From a virus: a DNA stretch of 28,428 nt. Positions 22,087-28,127 of the stretch are shown piece after piece. The notes beneath the pieces were generated by a model that was given only the letters and a program-made list of their open reading frames with translations, had not been told where the DNA came from and searched no databases. Location: positions 1 to 28,428 of the IMG/VR virus record IMGVR_UViG_3300008448_000463; one strand, given 5' to 3'. Each line of letters opens with the position of its first letter. The first letter of the stretch is position 1. A program made the position numbers and the translations under genes.

Positions 22087-22340
22087 CGATCCCATTCGAG
22101 AGATCGGCCCACTGCACCAGTCGGAAGTGGTGCAAGATTTGTCGAAGTGACGCGAAGTGGCGCGCACAACTCGGCGCGCCGGACAAATGCCCGTTCGGCG
22201 TGGTGACCGGGGTGGGGGACGTGGTGGAGATGATCGCGCAACCGATTGCGCGGGTAATTGACCGGGTGGCGGGAACCAACGTGCAGGAGTGCGGCGGCTG
22301 TTCCAAGAGGCGCGACGCACTTAATCGCCTCAATAAATAG
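22077..22340 (+). CDS. Small Cys-rich zinc-binding-like protein (87 aa)
   Basis: ATG 22077 lies inside the end of the previous gene. Cysteines occur as HCTSRKWCKICRSD, KCPFGV and ECGGCSKRRDALNRLN, giving CxxC-type pairs for a metal or Fe-S site. The 'GTN...CGGC.KRR..LN' end is a short protein tail I recognise from many phages near distal tail genes. A hydrophobic amphipathic middle (VVEMIAQPIARVIDRV) links the two Cys clusters. Role in tail-tip assembly is plausible but not demonstrated. Motif copy 4 overlaps its stop codon. Confidence 0.68.
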   Translation: MPVTIPFERSAHCTSRKWCKICRSDAKWRAQLGAPDKCPFGVVTGVGDVVEMIAQPIARVIDRVAGTNVQECGGCSKRRDALNRLNK

Positions 22341-22355
22341 CCCCCGCCAATATAT
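22333..22355 (+). promoter_or_regulatory. Bipartite AAAT-N7-GCCAAT motif, copy 4
   Basis: AAAT (22335-22338), AGCCCCC, GCCAAT (22346-22351), ATATTCC. The G of GCCAAT is 59 bp before ATG 22405, the first gene of the exported-protein group. It includes the stop codon (TAG 22338-22340) of the previous gene. Confidence 0.55.
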
Positions 22356-22404
22356 TCCGTCGCCGCCGATTGCCTCCCATCTCCCCATGGTTCACGGTTG
22401 ACCC

Positions 22405-22728
22405 ATGAAACTGCGAATCTTGATTTTGGCGGTTTTGACCGCCTCGTTTTCCTTCCCCGCCGTCGCCGGCCAAACCAACTTCGTTTTCACCGCGACAGGA
22501 GGATCCACCAACCAGGTCGCGTGGGCGCCGTCTGGTAACTGGTCTTACGTGTTCATCCGGTTTGAGGGTACGGCCCGCGTGGCGATCAACGAAGCGGCCA
22601 CGTCATCCTCGCCCGTGGTTGTCAGCAACACGGTGTGGACGATCACATCCCCCGAGCCAGCGCCAAAAATTAACGTGTACGGCACCGGCGCGGCCTGTCC
22701 TATCCACATCAACGCCGTGAGGAAGTAA
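22405..22728 (+). CDS. Exported small beta-rich protein (107 aa)
   Basis: A textbook Sec signal peptide (MKLR, then ILILAVLTASFSF, then PAVAG) predicts cleavage after about residue 21. The mature 86 residues are beta-rich and Thr/Asn/Ser-rich (FVFTATGGSTNQVAWAPSGNW; VRINEA-like AVAINEA segment), with one Cys near the end. No Shine-Dalgarno stands before the ATG; expression probably relies on motif copy 4 and a weak start. I do not recognise a family. The small size and position before fibre-like genes suggest a fibre accessory or surface decoration. Confidence 0.68.
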   Translation: MKLRILILAVLTASFSFPAVAGQTNFVFTATGGSTNQVAWAPSGNWSYVFIRFEGTARVAINEAATSSSPVVVSNTVWTITSPEPAPKINVYGTGAACPIHINAVRK

Positions 22729-22731
22729 CCC

Positions 22732-23949
22732 ATGAAGCAACCCATCAAACTGGTCACCGGGGCCATCCTGGGCGCAATGGCGGTGGTTCTAATTGGCTCC
22801 GTCATCGCCACGGACATGGACATTCCGAGCGGGAACTCGGGCGCGCTCACAGCGGAGTCGGACCCCGCATTCGTCGCCGCATCGAATCTGTTCCTGCAAG
22901 TCGAGGCCGATACGGTTGCACTTGCAACAGGCGTGGTGCTGCAAGCGCAGATTGACGAGCTTGCCAACACGACATGGCAAGACCCGGTGATCGACGTTGA
23001 CCTGTCAACCCCGCCAGTCAGCCCGACAACGGGCGACAGGTACATCGTCAAGGCGACCGGGACAGGCGCGTGGGCGACGAAGGACGCAAATATCGCAGAA
23101 TACACTGGAAGTAACTGGACCTTTACCGCACCCGTGACCGGCATGGGCGTCAACGAGACGGACAGCGGCAGTGACTACCGATACAGCGGTTCAGCGTGGA
23201 CGCAGTTGCTCGGTCCGTCACCGGCCAAGAGCCTGACGATTGACGAGACAGACGGCACGCCGTCCATCACCGGCACAACCAAGATTCGTTTCCAACCCAA
23301 CTGGCTGACCAAGAGCGGGACGGTGGGGACGATTCGGCCTCCGTTGTTCTCCGGCTCCGGCACGACCGGCACCGTGACCAGCGCGGCGGGGGATGCCGGG
23401 AAATATCTGAAGGCTGATGGGACATGGGGGACGGCATCGAGTGGTGTGAGCCTCAACGGTTACGACGCCACCATCAGTCCATCCGACATCTTCGGCTGGT
23501 ACTCAGGAGGGTCAATCGCATCGAGCAACAACGCGGCTCCGGTGTACTGGTCATCCACAGACGCCAATGGCGATTACCTCGGCATCGGGTTCACGTCATC
23601 TGATTCACTCCTGCAGTCCCGGTATGCGTTTGCGGTGCCGAAGATACCGTCCTACGCGAGCGGGTGGGGCGCAGGCACCGGCATGGTCGTGAGCGTGTAC
23701 ACGTCCACTAACAACGCAGCATTTACGTCGCTTGATTTTCGCCTCACGTCACCGAACGGCACACAGTACAGCACGAATAACCTAACGAGCTCGGCCAACA
23801 ACACGCTGACCCATTTCTACATTCCCGGTTCGTCGTTGCCGGGTTTCAGCAACTCCACAGCAACGGCAGACTGGACGATTCGGTTTGATTTCAAATGCAA
23901 ATCGTCCATGACGGCGGCGGTATCACGAGTGAGGTTTATCTACCAATGA
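22732..23949 (+). CDS. Tail-fibre-like protein with DUF2793-like module and N-terminal hydrophobic segment (405 aa)
   Basis: ATG 22732, 3 nt after the previous stop. Residues about 7-26 form a hydrophobic segment (LVTGAILGAMAVVLIGSVIA) that could be a signal peptide or membrane anchor. Residues about 82-160 resemble DUF2793 of phage fibres: WQDPVIDVDLSTPPVSPTTGDRYIV (nt 22975-23049), then GAWATKDANIAEYTGSNWTFTAP. Later parts are Ser/Thr/Gly/Asn-rich beta repeats, including DAGKYLKADGTWG, a common fibre repeat. The C-terminal about 130 residues look like a beta-sandwich receptor-binding head. The signal-like N-terminus is unexpected for a cytoplasmically assembled fibre. Coupled to the next gene by ATGA. 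Confidence 0.75.
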   Translation: MKQPIKLVTGAILGAMAVVLIGSVIATDMDIPSGNSGALTAESDPAFVAASNLFLQVEADTVALATGVVLQAQIDELANTTWQDPVIDVDLSTPPVSPTTGDRYIVKATGTGAWATKDANIAEYTGSNWTFTAPVTGMGVNETDSGSDYRYSGSAWTQLLGPSPAKSLTIDETDGTPSITGTTKIRFQPNWLTKSGTVGTIRPPLFSGSGTTGTVTSAAGDAGKYLKADGTWGTASSGVSLNGYDATISPSDIFGWYSGGSIASSNNAAPVYWSSTDANGDYLGIGFTSSDSLLQSRYAFAVPKIPSYASGWGAGTGMVVSVYTSTNNAAFTSLDFRLTSPNGTQYSTNNLTSSANNTLTHFYIPGSSLPGFSNSTATADWTIRFDFKCKSSMTAAVSRVRFIYQ

Positions 23950-24725
23950 GATATTTCCTGACAATCTTCTTTCTGGCGGTGACGGCGCAGGCGCAAGTGC
24001 AGCCGTGGAGCCTATGGAACTCGCCAACTCAGTCGTCCTTTTCTTTTTGTGGGAAGTTGAGTCGAGACCGGAATCATGGGCCTCAGGATTTTCCGTCGGA
24101 GGCCACAATAGTTGGGTCTGCCACATTCGCCGAGCAGGGCATCCGCGTGGGTGGCGCATCTGACGCAATTTCCTTTGGAGATAGAGGGGAGTCGGGTGAC
24201 ACGCCCGATGTAACAGGAGTTTTTTCCGGATTTTCGGCGGCCATGTGGGTAAGGGTGTCCGCGACAAATACCACTTCATTCTTGTTTGCCAAGTTGGGGG
24301 ACGGCTCCTGTTCTGAAAATCAGCGACAATATTATTTTGCGGTGGCGAATGGCAAGCTGCGATGGTTGTGGTATGGAGACCTCGCTGGCAACAATTATCG
24401 GGGGTACGAGACCGGCAACCCAATCGCACCAAACGCTTGGACGCATGTTGCCGTTAACTTCGACGCATCGACCCGAACGGTGAACATGTGGATAAATGGG
24501 GTCGCCCAGAGTGAAACGCTGATATTGAGCAGCGGGACCGATGGAATCCCCGTAAACGGGACCGCTCATATCGGAATCGGAAACCAACTCAACTCCAGCG
24601 GTACAATCTGCGGCACGCCGACCAGTCCAACGATTACGATCAAGGCGTTGATTTTGTCGTCTGCCAACTTAATAGATGCCACAGCAAGGTTATACTATGA
24701 ACAAACTCGCCCTTGGATTTATTAG
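23946..24725 (+). CDS. Exported LamG/concanavalin-type lectin (259 aa)
   Basis: ATG 23946 overlaps the fibre gene stop. The N-terminus is a signal peptide (MRYFLTIFFLAVTAQAQ, cleavage near residue 16). Residues about 65-255 form a laminin-G-like (LamG, concanavalin A-like) jelly roll: FSGFSAAMWVRVSATN, FAKLGDG, YYFAVANGKLRWLWYG, then PNAWTHVAVNFDASTRTVNMWINGV (nt 24429-24503) and HIGIGNQ. The 'W.HVA..FD.....M.IYVNG' series is the hallmark of the family. Such domains bind glycans. GC is lower than in its neighbours and the codon choice is looser, which hints at separate acquisition. It could be a virion adhesin or a secreted lectin. Confidence 0.82.
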   Translation: MRYFLTIFFLAVTAQAQVQPWSLWNSPTQSSFSFCGKLSRDRNHGPQDFPSEATIVGSATFAEQGIRVGGASDAISFGDRGESGDTPDVTGVFSGFSAAMWVRVSATNTTSFLFAKLGDGSCSENQRQYYFAVANGKLRWLWYGDLAGNNYRGYETGNPIAPNAWTHVAVNFDASTRTVNMWINGVAQSETLILSSGTDGIPVNGTAHIGIGNQLNSSGTICGTPTSPTITIKALILSSANLIDATARLYYEQTRPWIY

Positions 24726-25224
24726 TCTCTCGTTGACGTTCAACGCATGGTCGCTAACCCCGGTTCAGCGCACCGAGTTAAAGACACGGGTGGACGAGGC
24801 TAAGGCGCAGGGATACCGTGACACCTCGGCCATCCTGACCAAGCTGGCCACGCCGCCGCAGACCGGCACCACGACCAACACGGTGACGCAAGCCCGTGAG
24901 CAATGGGAGAAACAACTCATCAACGGGTTCAAGACAGTCGCGCAAAACGCTGGCATCACCCGCGCCGACCTCGATGACTCTGCGATTGTCCGCACCAAGT
25001 TGGCGACATGGGCCAACGGGTTGACAGCTGCGAACCGTGAGGCGGCGCAGGTCAACATCATCCCGCTATTCTGGATTGCGTATGACCGCTACCGCTCGCA
25101 AGACCCCGCGACGATTGACGCCGATAACGTGAGTTACCAGACATTGACGCCGGTTTACGGCACACCGATCATCACATTCCCGATTACGGGCGCAGACGTG
25201 GAGGACGTGCAGAGGAACCCATGA
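24697..25224 (+). CDS. Exported alpha-helical protein (175 aa)
   Basis: ATG 24697 is within the end of the lectin gene, with AAGGT 7 nt upstream. A signal peptide (MNKLALGFISLSLTFNAWS) is followed by a charged helical part (TELKTRVDEAKAQGYRDTSAILTKL) and a Thr-rich linker. A second helical region (EQWEKQLINGFKTVAQNAGITRADLDD; TKLATWANGLTAANREAAQVN) ends before a beta-rich tail with PVYGTPIITFPITG. No family is recognised. It might be a periplasmic or virion-linked coiled-coil protein. The gene overlaps the lipoprotein gene by 4 nt. Confidence 0.7.
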   Translation: MNKLALGFISLSLTFNAWSLTPVQRTELKTRVDEAKAQGYRDTSAILTKLATPPQTGTTTNTVTQAREQWEKQLINGFKTVAQNAGITRADLDDSAIVRTKLATWANGLTAANREAAQVNIIPLFWIAYDRYRSQDPATIDADNVSYQTLTPVYGTPIITFPITGADVEDVQRNP

Positions 25225-25484
25225 CCAAGCTCCTCCCACTCCTCCTCCTGACCGGATGCTGCTACGTGCGGACGCCCGAAGCCACCGTCATCGACATCGG
25301 GACAGGTCGTCGGTGCGTACATGTCAACGGGGTCGTGGTTACACATTCCGAAATCGGCGACACGTTGGAAGCGGCTGGACGACTGGCAGGCGAGGCGGCG
25401 AAGGCGGCAGGGTATGGCAATCCCGCAGAGATGCCGCGACAGATTCCGTGGAAGAAAGATGTTAGTAAACCTTCAGGCCAGTGA
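25221..25484 (+). CDS. Small lipoprotein (87 aa), possible outer-membrane spanin
   Basis: ATG 25221 with ATGA overlap. The N-terminus MTKLLPLLLLTGC is a perfect lipobox (L-T-G-C), so the product would be lipidated at Cys13. A second Cys follows directly (CC), and a third is in RRCVH. The mature part has a beta start and an Ala-rich helix (DTLEAAGRLAGEAAKAAGYG), with a Lys/Pro end. In phages, small lipoproteins close to lysis genes are often outer-membrane spanins (Rz1-like). The lack of a Pro-rich mature part and the distance from the endolysin candidate make this uncertain. It could instead be a surface-exclusion lipoprotein. Confidence 0.65.
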   Translation: MTKLLPLLLLTGCCYVRTPEATVIDIGTGRRCVHVNGVVVTHSEIGDTLEAAGRLAGEAAKAAGYGNPAEMPRQIPWKKDVSKPSGQ

Positions 25485-25536
25485 AGGATAATAATCGGTC
25501 GTGTCCTGGCCGACACGCCAACAAGAGGAACTCATC

Positions 25537-25779
25537 ATGTGGTTCCGACAAGATAAGGAGCACAAGCAAGTTATGGCAAAGCTCAATGAGTTGGTCGGTT
25601 TGGTAAACGAGGTCAACGCGAAGTTGGACAAGGCGAAAGACGAAGTGGTCGCCAAGATCGCGGCGTTGGAAGCATCGCTGGCGAACGTGGACCTTCCCGC
25701 CGATGCGGTGGAAGCTCTGGACGCGCTGAAAGCCAAGGCGCAGACGCTCGACGACATCGTACCGGACCCCGTGGAGTAA
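25537..25779 (+). CDS. Small coiled-coil protein (80 aa)
   Basis: ATG 25537 is chosen over an upstream GTG at 25501 because AGAGGA lies 7 nt before it. The protein is a heptad-rich helix (HKQVMAKLNELVGLVNEVNAKLDKAKDEVVAKIAALEASL, nt 25561-25680), followed by a short second helix (DAVEALDALKAKAQTLDD) and an acidic end. I recognise the ending 'DALKAKAQ.LDDIVPD' as frequent in small phage proteins of unknown role found near tail and lysis genes. It is probably a trimeric or dimeric coiled coil. No signal peptide. Confidence 0.75.
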   Translation: MWFRQDKEHKQVMAKLNELVGLVNEVNAKLDKAKDEVVAKIAALEASLANVDLPADAVEALDALKAKAQTLDDIVPDPVE

Positions 25780-25790
25780 TCCATTTCAGT

Positions 25791-25822
25791 GTGGTGGACG
25801 GGAGTTAATGCCCGTCCGCCAC
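25791..25822 (+). other. Strong hairpin between 25537 and 25833 genes
   Basis: GTGGTGGACGGG (25791-25802) pairs with CCCGTCCGCCAC (25811-25822): 12 pairs with one U-G wobble and an 8-nt loop (AGTTAATG). No U-tract follows, so an intrinsic terminator is doubtful. The foot is only 10 nt before ATG 25833, so it may block or time translation of that gene, or protect the upstream message. Confidence 0.55.
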
Positions 25823-25832
25823 CTTCAAAGCC

Positions 25833-26033
25833 ATGAAACCATTTCTCGTCATCTTATGCGCGGTCACGCTGGCGGCATCGTCACAAGCGCAGGTGACGTG
25901 TATGTCGTGTGACTGCAATCCGGCACTGTGCGACCCGGTTAAGCCACCGCCGACAACGGACAGACCGGGCAAGAAGCCCAAGAAGTCCACAACTACCACT
26001 TCAACCGTCAGGGGCAAGGGGACGGTCAAGTGA
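25833..26033 (+). CDS. Exported Cys/Lys-rich small protein (66 aa)
   Basis: The signal peptide MKPFLVILCAVTLAASSQA is clear. The mature part is only about 46 residues: a Cys cluster (CMSCDCNPALC), a PPPTTDRPGKKPKK linker and a Thr/Ser-rich basic tail. Four cysteines within eleven residues suggest disulfides after export, or metal binding. There is no Shine-Dalgarno, and a strong hairpin precedes the ATG. A toxin-like or cell-surface role is possible, but nothing in the sequence proves one. The next gene starts directly after its stop. Confidence 0.6.
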   Translation: MKPFLVILCAVTLAASSQAQVTCMSCDCNPALCDPVKPPPTTDRPGKKPKKSTTTTSTVRGKGTVK

Positions 26034-26414
26034 ATGGACGCGACCAAGACATGCGCCAGATGCAAGCAGACCAAGCCGGTCGAGGATTTTTACTCCAACG
26101 GTCCATCGCATCGGCACACGGACGGGTCATTGGCTCTCAAGTCGCGCTGCAAGACGTGCTACCAAGAAACCAAGTGGCAGCGCACACGGGAGAGTCATCG
26201 CAAGTTCCGGGACTGGACACCGACCGACCTGTACTCGTTCGTGGACGACATGGAGAACGTGGTCAAATGTCTGGTCGCGTGGCGGAACCGTGTCGCGCCC
26301 GAAGAGGGTCGGATGCTCGGTCAGGCCGCGCAGTTGATACAATTCGCCAAGGATTTTTCGGAGGAAAAACGCCATGAACAAAAACAAAAAAAACACTGGT
26401 CAAGCGTTAGTTGA
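26034..26414 (+). CDS. Zinc-finger protein, Endo VII-like Cys pattern (126 aa)
   Basis: ATG 26034 immediately follows the previous stop. The N-terminal CARCKQTKPVEDFYSN....DGSLALKSRCKTCYQ pattern (nt 26052-26165, two CxxC pairs) is the zinc-binding half seen in recombination endonuclease VII and HNH-type phage nucleases. I do not see the His-Asn catalytic part, so it may only bind nucleic acid. The C-terminal half is helical and charged (LYSFVDDMENVVKCLVAWRNR; LGQAAQLIQFAKDFSEEK). The last 41 nt overlap the Flp-type pilin gene, and its GGAGGA ribosome site lies within this gene. Confidence 0.72.
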   Translation: MDATKTCARCKQTKPVEDFYSNGPSHRHTDGSLALKSRCKTCYQETKWQRTRESHRKFRDWTPTDLYSFVDDMENVVKCLVAWRNRVAPEEGRMLGQAAQLIQFAKDFSEEKRHEQKQKKHWSSVS

Positions 26415-26529
26415 GTACGCGCTGATTCTCGCGCTGCTCTCAATCGTGTCCATCGCCATTCTCACCGACTTGGGCGAGAGAGTGCGGAACAACTTCACGC
26501 AGGTTTACCAAGCACTCGACAAGCCTTAA
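26374..26529 (+). CDS. Flp-type (type IVb) prepilin-like protein, 51 aa
   Basis: This short gene begins at ATG 26374 with a very good ribosome site (GGAGGA 26360-26365, 8 nt spacing). The product has a Lys/Asn-rich leader (MNKNKKNTG) followed by QALVEYALILALLSIVSIAIL. The G-Q-A-L-V-E-Y series is the exact Flp prepilin signature: cleavage after Gly9, Glu at mature position 5, Tyr at 6, then a hydrophobic helix. The C-terminal LTDLGERVRNNFTQVYQAL also matches the Flp ending ('LG..V...F..I...L'). Length is typical of Flp pilins (about 50-60 aa). It would need a host prepilin peptidase (TadV-like) and Tad secretion to form a fibre. No other tad genes are visible here. A bacterial Flp gene captured by the phage is the simplest reading. 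Confidence 0.82.
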   Translation: MNKNKKNTGQALVEYALILALLSIVSIAILTDLGERVRNNFTQVYQALDKP

Positions 26530-26534
26530 TCATC

Positions 26535-26616
26535 TTGGACGCTCCGACAAGCCTCATTCCCTGAACCATAATAACACCGGCACCCACTCCCTAGTCGGTG
26601 GCCTCGGAGCGTCCAA
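26535..26616. other. Perfect 13-bp inverted repeat in intergenic region, candidate structured RNA
   Basis: TTGGACGCTCCGA (26535-26547) and TCGGAGCGTCCAA (26604-26616) are perfect inverted copies 56 nt apart. Inside, CACCG (26575-26579) and CGGTG (26596-26600) can form a second stem, so transcripts could fold into a branched hairpin. The region sits between the pilin stop and the gene at 26624 and contains no ORF. It may stabilise pilin mRNA, act as a small RNA or be a protein-binding site. No U-tract follows on either strand. Confidence 0.5.
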
Positions 26617-26623
26617 CCTACTT

Positions 26624-26968
26624 ATGACCACCATCGCGCTACTGATAACTCTGATGACCATGATGACCGTACTCATCGGGAGTGCGGTTTACTGGTGGTC
26701 AGAGTGCCAGCACGCACGCAACCAACTGTTTGACCGCGACATCAATGAAACATTGACACCACTTACAACCGAGGAACAAATGACTGTCAACCTGAAGAAG
26801 ATGTACAAAGAACTGACCGACTTTGAGGGCGGCAAGATTGGATTGCCGCAACCGCAAGTCGCAGACCTTGTAGGCGCTATGGGCGAACGCTGGCGCACGC
26901 TGCCACCGCAGCAGGCGTTTGCGGAGTTTCTCGCCATCTGGGAGCGCGCCGGTCTGAAATCAAAATGA
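26624..26968 (+). CDS. Membrane-anchored small protein (114 aa)
   Basis: ATG 26624 begins a protein with one N-terminal hydrophobic helix (IALLITLMTMMTVLIGSAVYWW, residues 4-25) and no cleavage site. The soluble part is charged (ARNQLFDRDINETL; VNLKKMYKELTDFEGG; AFAEFLAIWERAGLKSK). The topology, a single anchor with a soluble tail near holin and endolysin genes, resembles inner-membrane spanins, but the long coiled coil expected of Rz is weak here. I leave the function open. The stop overlaps the next gene by 4 nt. Confidence 0.65.
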   Translation: MTTIALLITLMTMMTVLIGSAVYWWSECQHARNQLFDRDINETLTPLTTEEQMTVNLKKMYKELTDFEGGKIGLPQPQVADLVGAMGERWRTLPPQQAFAEFLAIWERAGLKSK

Positions 26969-27180
26969 ACCCCGACGACGACCATCACCAGAGAATCAAG
27001 CGAGGGTTTGCGTGGTCCATTGCCACGCACGCCCTATCCGACCTTGTTTCGATGGAGTACGGTCGCCCCGCCCACGACGAGCTTGCCACCATGCTCCACA
27101 ATCTGCGCTTGCTCCACGGCGAGGAAATAAAGCGCGAACGCTTCGTATCCACACTGAACTCCACGACACCCGACACATGA
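26965..27180 (+). CDS. Small phage protein (71 aa), unknown
   Basis: ATG 26965 overlaps the previous stop. The protein is short, soluble and His/Asp-rich at the start (DDDHHQRIKRG), with helices (AWSIATHALSDLVSMEYG; HDELATMLHNLRLLHGEEIKRERF). No motif is recognised. Coupling and position within the lysis-like group support a real gene. No function can be assigned. Confidence 0.62.
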   Translation: MNPDDDHHQRIKRGFAWSIATHALSDLVSMEYGRPAHDELATMLHNLRLLHGEEIKRERFVSTLNSTTPDT

Positions 27181-27183
27181 CCT

Positions 27184-27396
27184 ATGCCCCCCAAAGACTA
27201 CTCCTGCGAACGACACGCGTACCTGCTCGAACGAGTCGAGCATCTTATCGAAGGAAACGGCAAACCACCGCTCGATGTCCGATTAGACCGGATTGAACAG
27301 TTGGTGGTTGTCGTGAGATGGTTGATCGGCGCCGTCGTGATTGAAACGCTGGCACTCGGCGGCAACATCGTCCTGTGGCTGGTGACCAAGCAATGA
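27184..27396 (+). CDS. XhlA-like holin/membrane protein (70 aa)
   Basis: ATG 27184. The N-terminal half is charged and helical (CERHAYLLERVEHLIEGNGKPPLDVRLDRIEQL, nt 27205-27303), and the C-terminal half is one hydrophobic segment (VVVVRWLIGAVVIETLALGGNIVLWLV). The layout, an amphipathic coiled-coil part then a single transmembrane helix with 'R....W..GAVV....', matches XhlA/hemolysin-type phage holin accessories. It lies in a tight group just before a cell-wall-hydrolase-like gene. It would act in the inner membrane to release or regulate the lysin. Alternatively it is a general phage membrane protein. Confidence 0.65.
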   Translation: MPPKDYSCERHAYLLERVEHLIEGNGKPPLDVRLDRIEQLVVVVRWLIGAVVIETLALGGNIVLWLVTKQ

Positions 27397-27581
27397 GTCA
27401 CGACGATCAAGTCCAGGCGTTAATCACAGACATCACGTCCATCCTGCTCCGCTATTCCCACGAATACGACCTCACATGGACGGACGCGGTAGGCGCGTTG
27501 GAGGTCGTGAAACACGACGTGCTGAACCAGATGGACGAGTCTGACCCGATCGACAAGGAGGATGACGATGCAGAAACATGA
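27393..27581 (+). CDS. Small acidic phage protein (62 aa)
   Basis: ATG 27393 overlaps the holin-like stop (ATGA). QALITDITSILLRYSHEYDLTWTDAVGALEVVKHDVL (nt 27417-27527) is a helical core of a small phage protein type I have seen annotated only as hypothetical. The C-terminus is strongly acidic (DESDPIDKEDDDAET), and this stretch encodes the AAGGAGG ribosome site for the next gene. Function unknown. Confidence 0.7.
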   Translation: MSHDDQVQALITDITSILLRYSHEYDLTWTDAVGALEVVKHDVLNQMDESDPIDKEDDDAET

Positions 27582-28113
27582 CACGCTCGGTCATTACCCG
27601 ACCGACACAATGATCGGTGACATTATCGCCTGCCGGTCTCACGGCTGGAGCCCGATGTCGTGGATTATCCGCAAGAAGACATCTTCACAGGTCAACCATG
27701 TGTCGAGTTGCATCGGCAACGGCGAGATGGTCGAGGCATTGGGGTCGGTCGTGCGGACCAAGACCAACAGGCTGACGGGTGAGTGGTGGATACACCTGCG
27801 TCCGACAGGGTACATCACGGACGCGAACAAGGTGGCGATGCGGGAGTTTCTGGTGTCGCAAGTCGGCAAGAAATACGACTGGAAAGCGATATGGGGATTC
27901 GGCCCGTGGCAGAGTTACGATCATGTGAACGGTCATCCCGACAAATGGTTTTGCTCGGAGTTGGTGTGGCAGTCCTATTACAAGGTCGGCACACAACTGA
28001 GTCGCAGACCCAACTGCTACGTGTTCCCGACGGATATATTGGAGTCACCGTTGGTCAAGGTTGCTGGCTACCAATGGCCCAAGAGTCTGATGGAGTGGGT
28101 CACAGGCGAATGA
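27568..28113 (+). CDS. Permuted papain-like (YiiX/C92-type) hydrolase, possible endolysin (181 aa)
   Basis: ATG 27568 is chosen over ATG 27562 because AAGGAGG (27555-27561) is 6 nt before it. The protein has the circularly permuted NlpC/P60 layout: an N-terminal GDIIACRS strand, then VNHVSSCIGNGEMVEALG with catalytic His (H44) and a following Glu, and a C-terminal WFCSELVW with the catalytic Cys (C129). This order (His before Cys) defines the YiiX/YaeF-like permuted amidases. It could cut peptidoglycan cross-links as the phage lysin or de-acylate lipids. There is no signal peptide, so export would depend on a holin. Neighbouring holin-like genes support a lysis role, though other uses are known for the fold. 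Confidence 0.8.
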   Translation: MQKHDTLGHYPTDTMIGDIIACRSHGWSPMSWIIRKKTSSQVNHVSSCIGNGEMVEALGSVVRTKTNRLTGEWWIHLRPTGYITDANKVAMREFLVSQVGKKYDWKAIWGFGPWQSYDHVNGHPDKWFCSELVWQSYYKVGTQLSRRPNCYVFPTDILESPLVKVAGYQWPKSLMEWVTGE

Positions 28114-28127
28114 ACATGGGGTGAAAT

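Noticed and set aside
25498-25517. Short GTGTC/GACAC hairpin as a terminator
   Set aside because: The stem is only 5-6 bp and no U-tract follows.
26535-26617. Possible integron attC site, because the right arm ends GTCCAAC
   Set aside because: The outer bases are in the wrong order (GTT-like on the left, AAC on the right), and the central L boxes of attC are absent. No integrase or cassette pattern is present.
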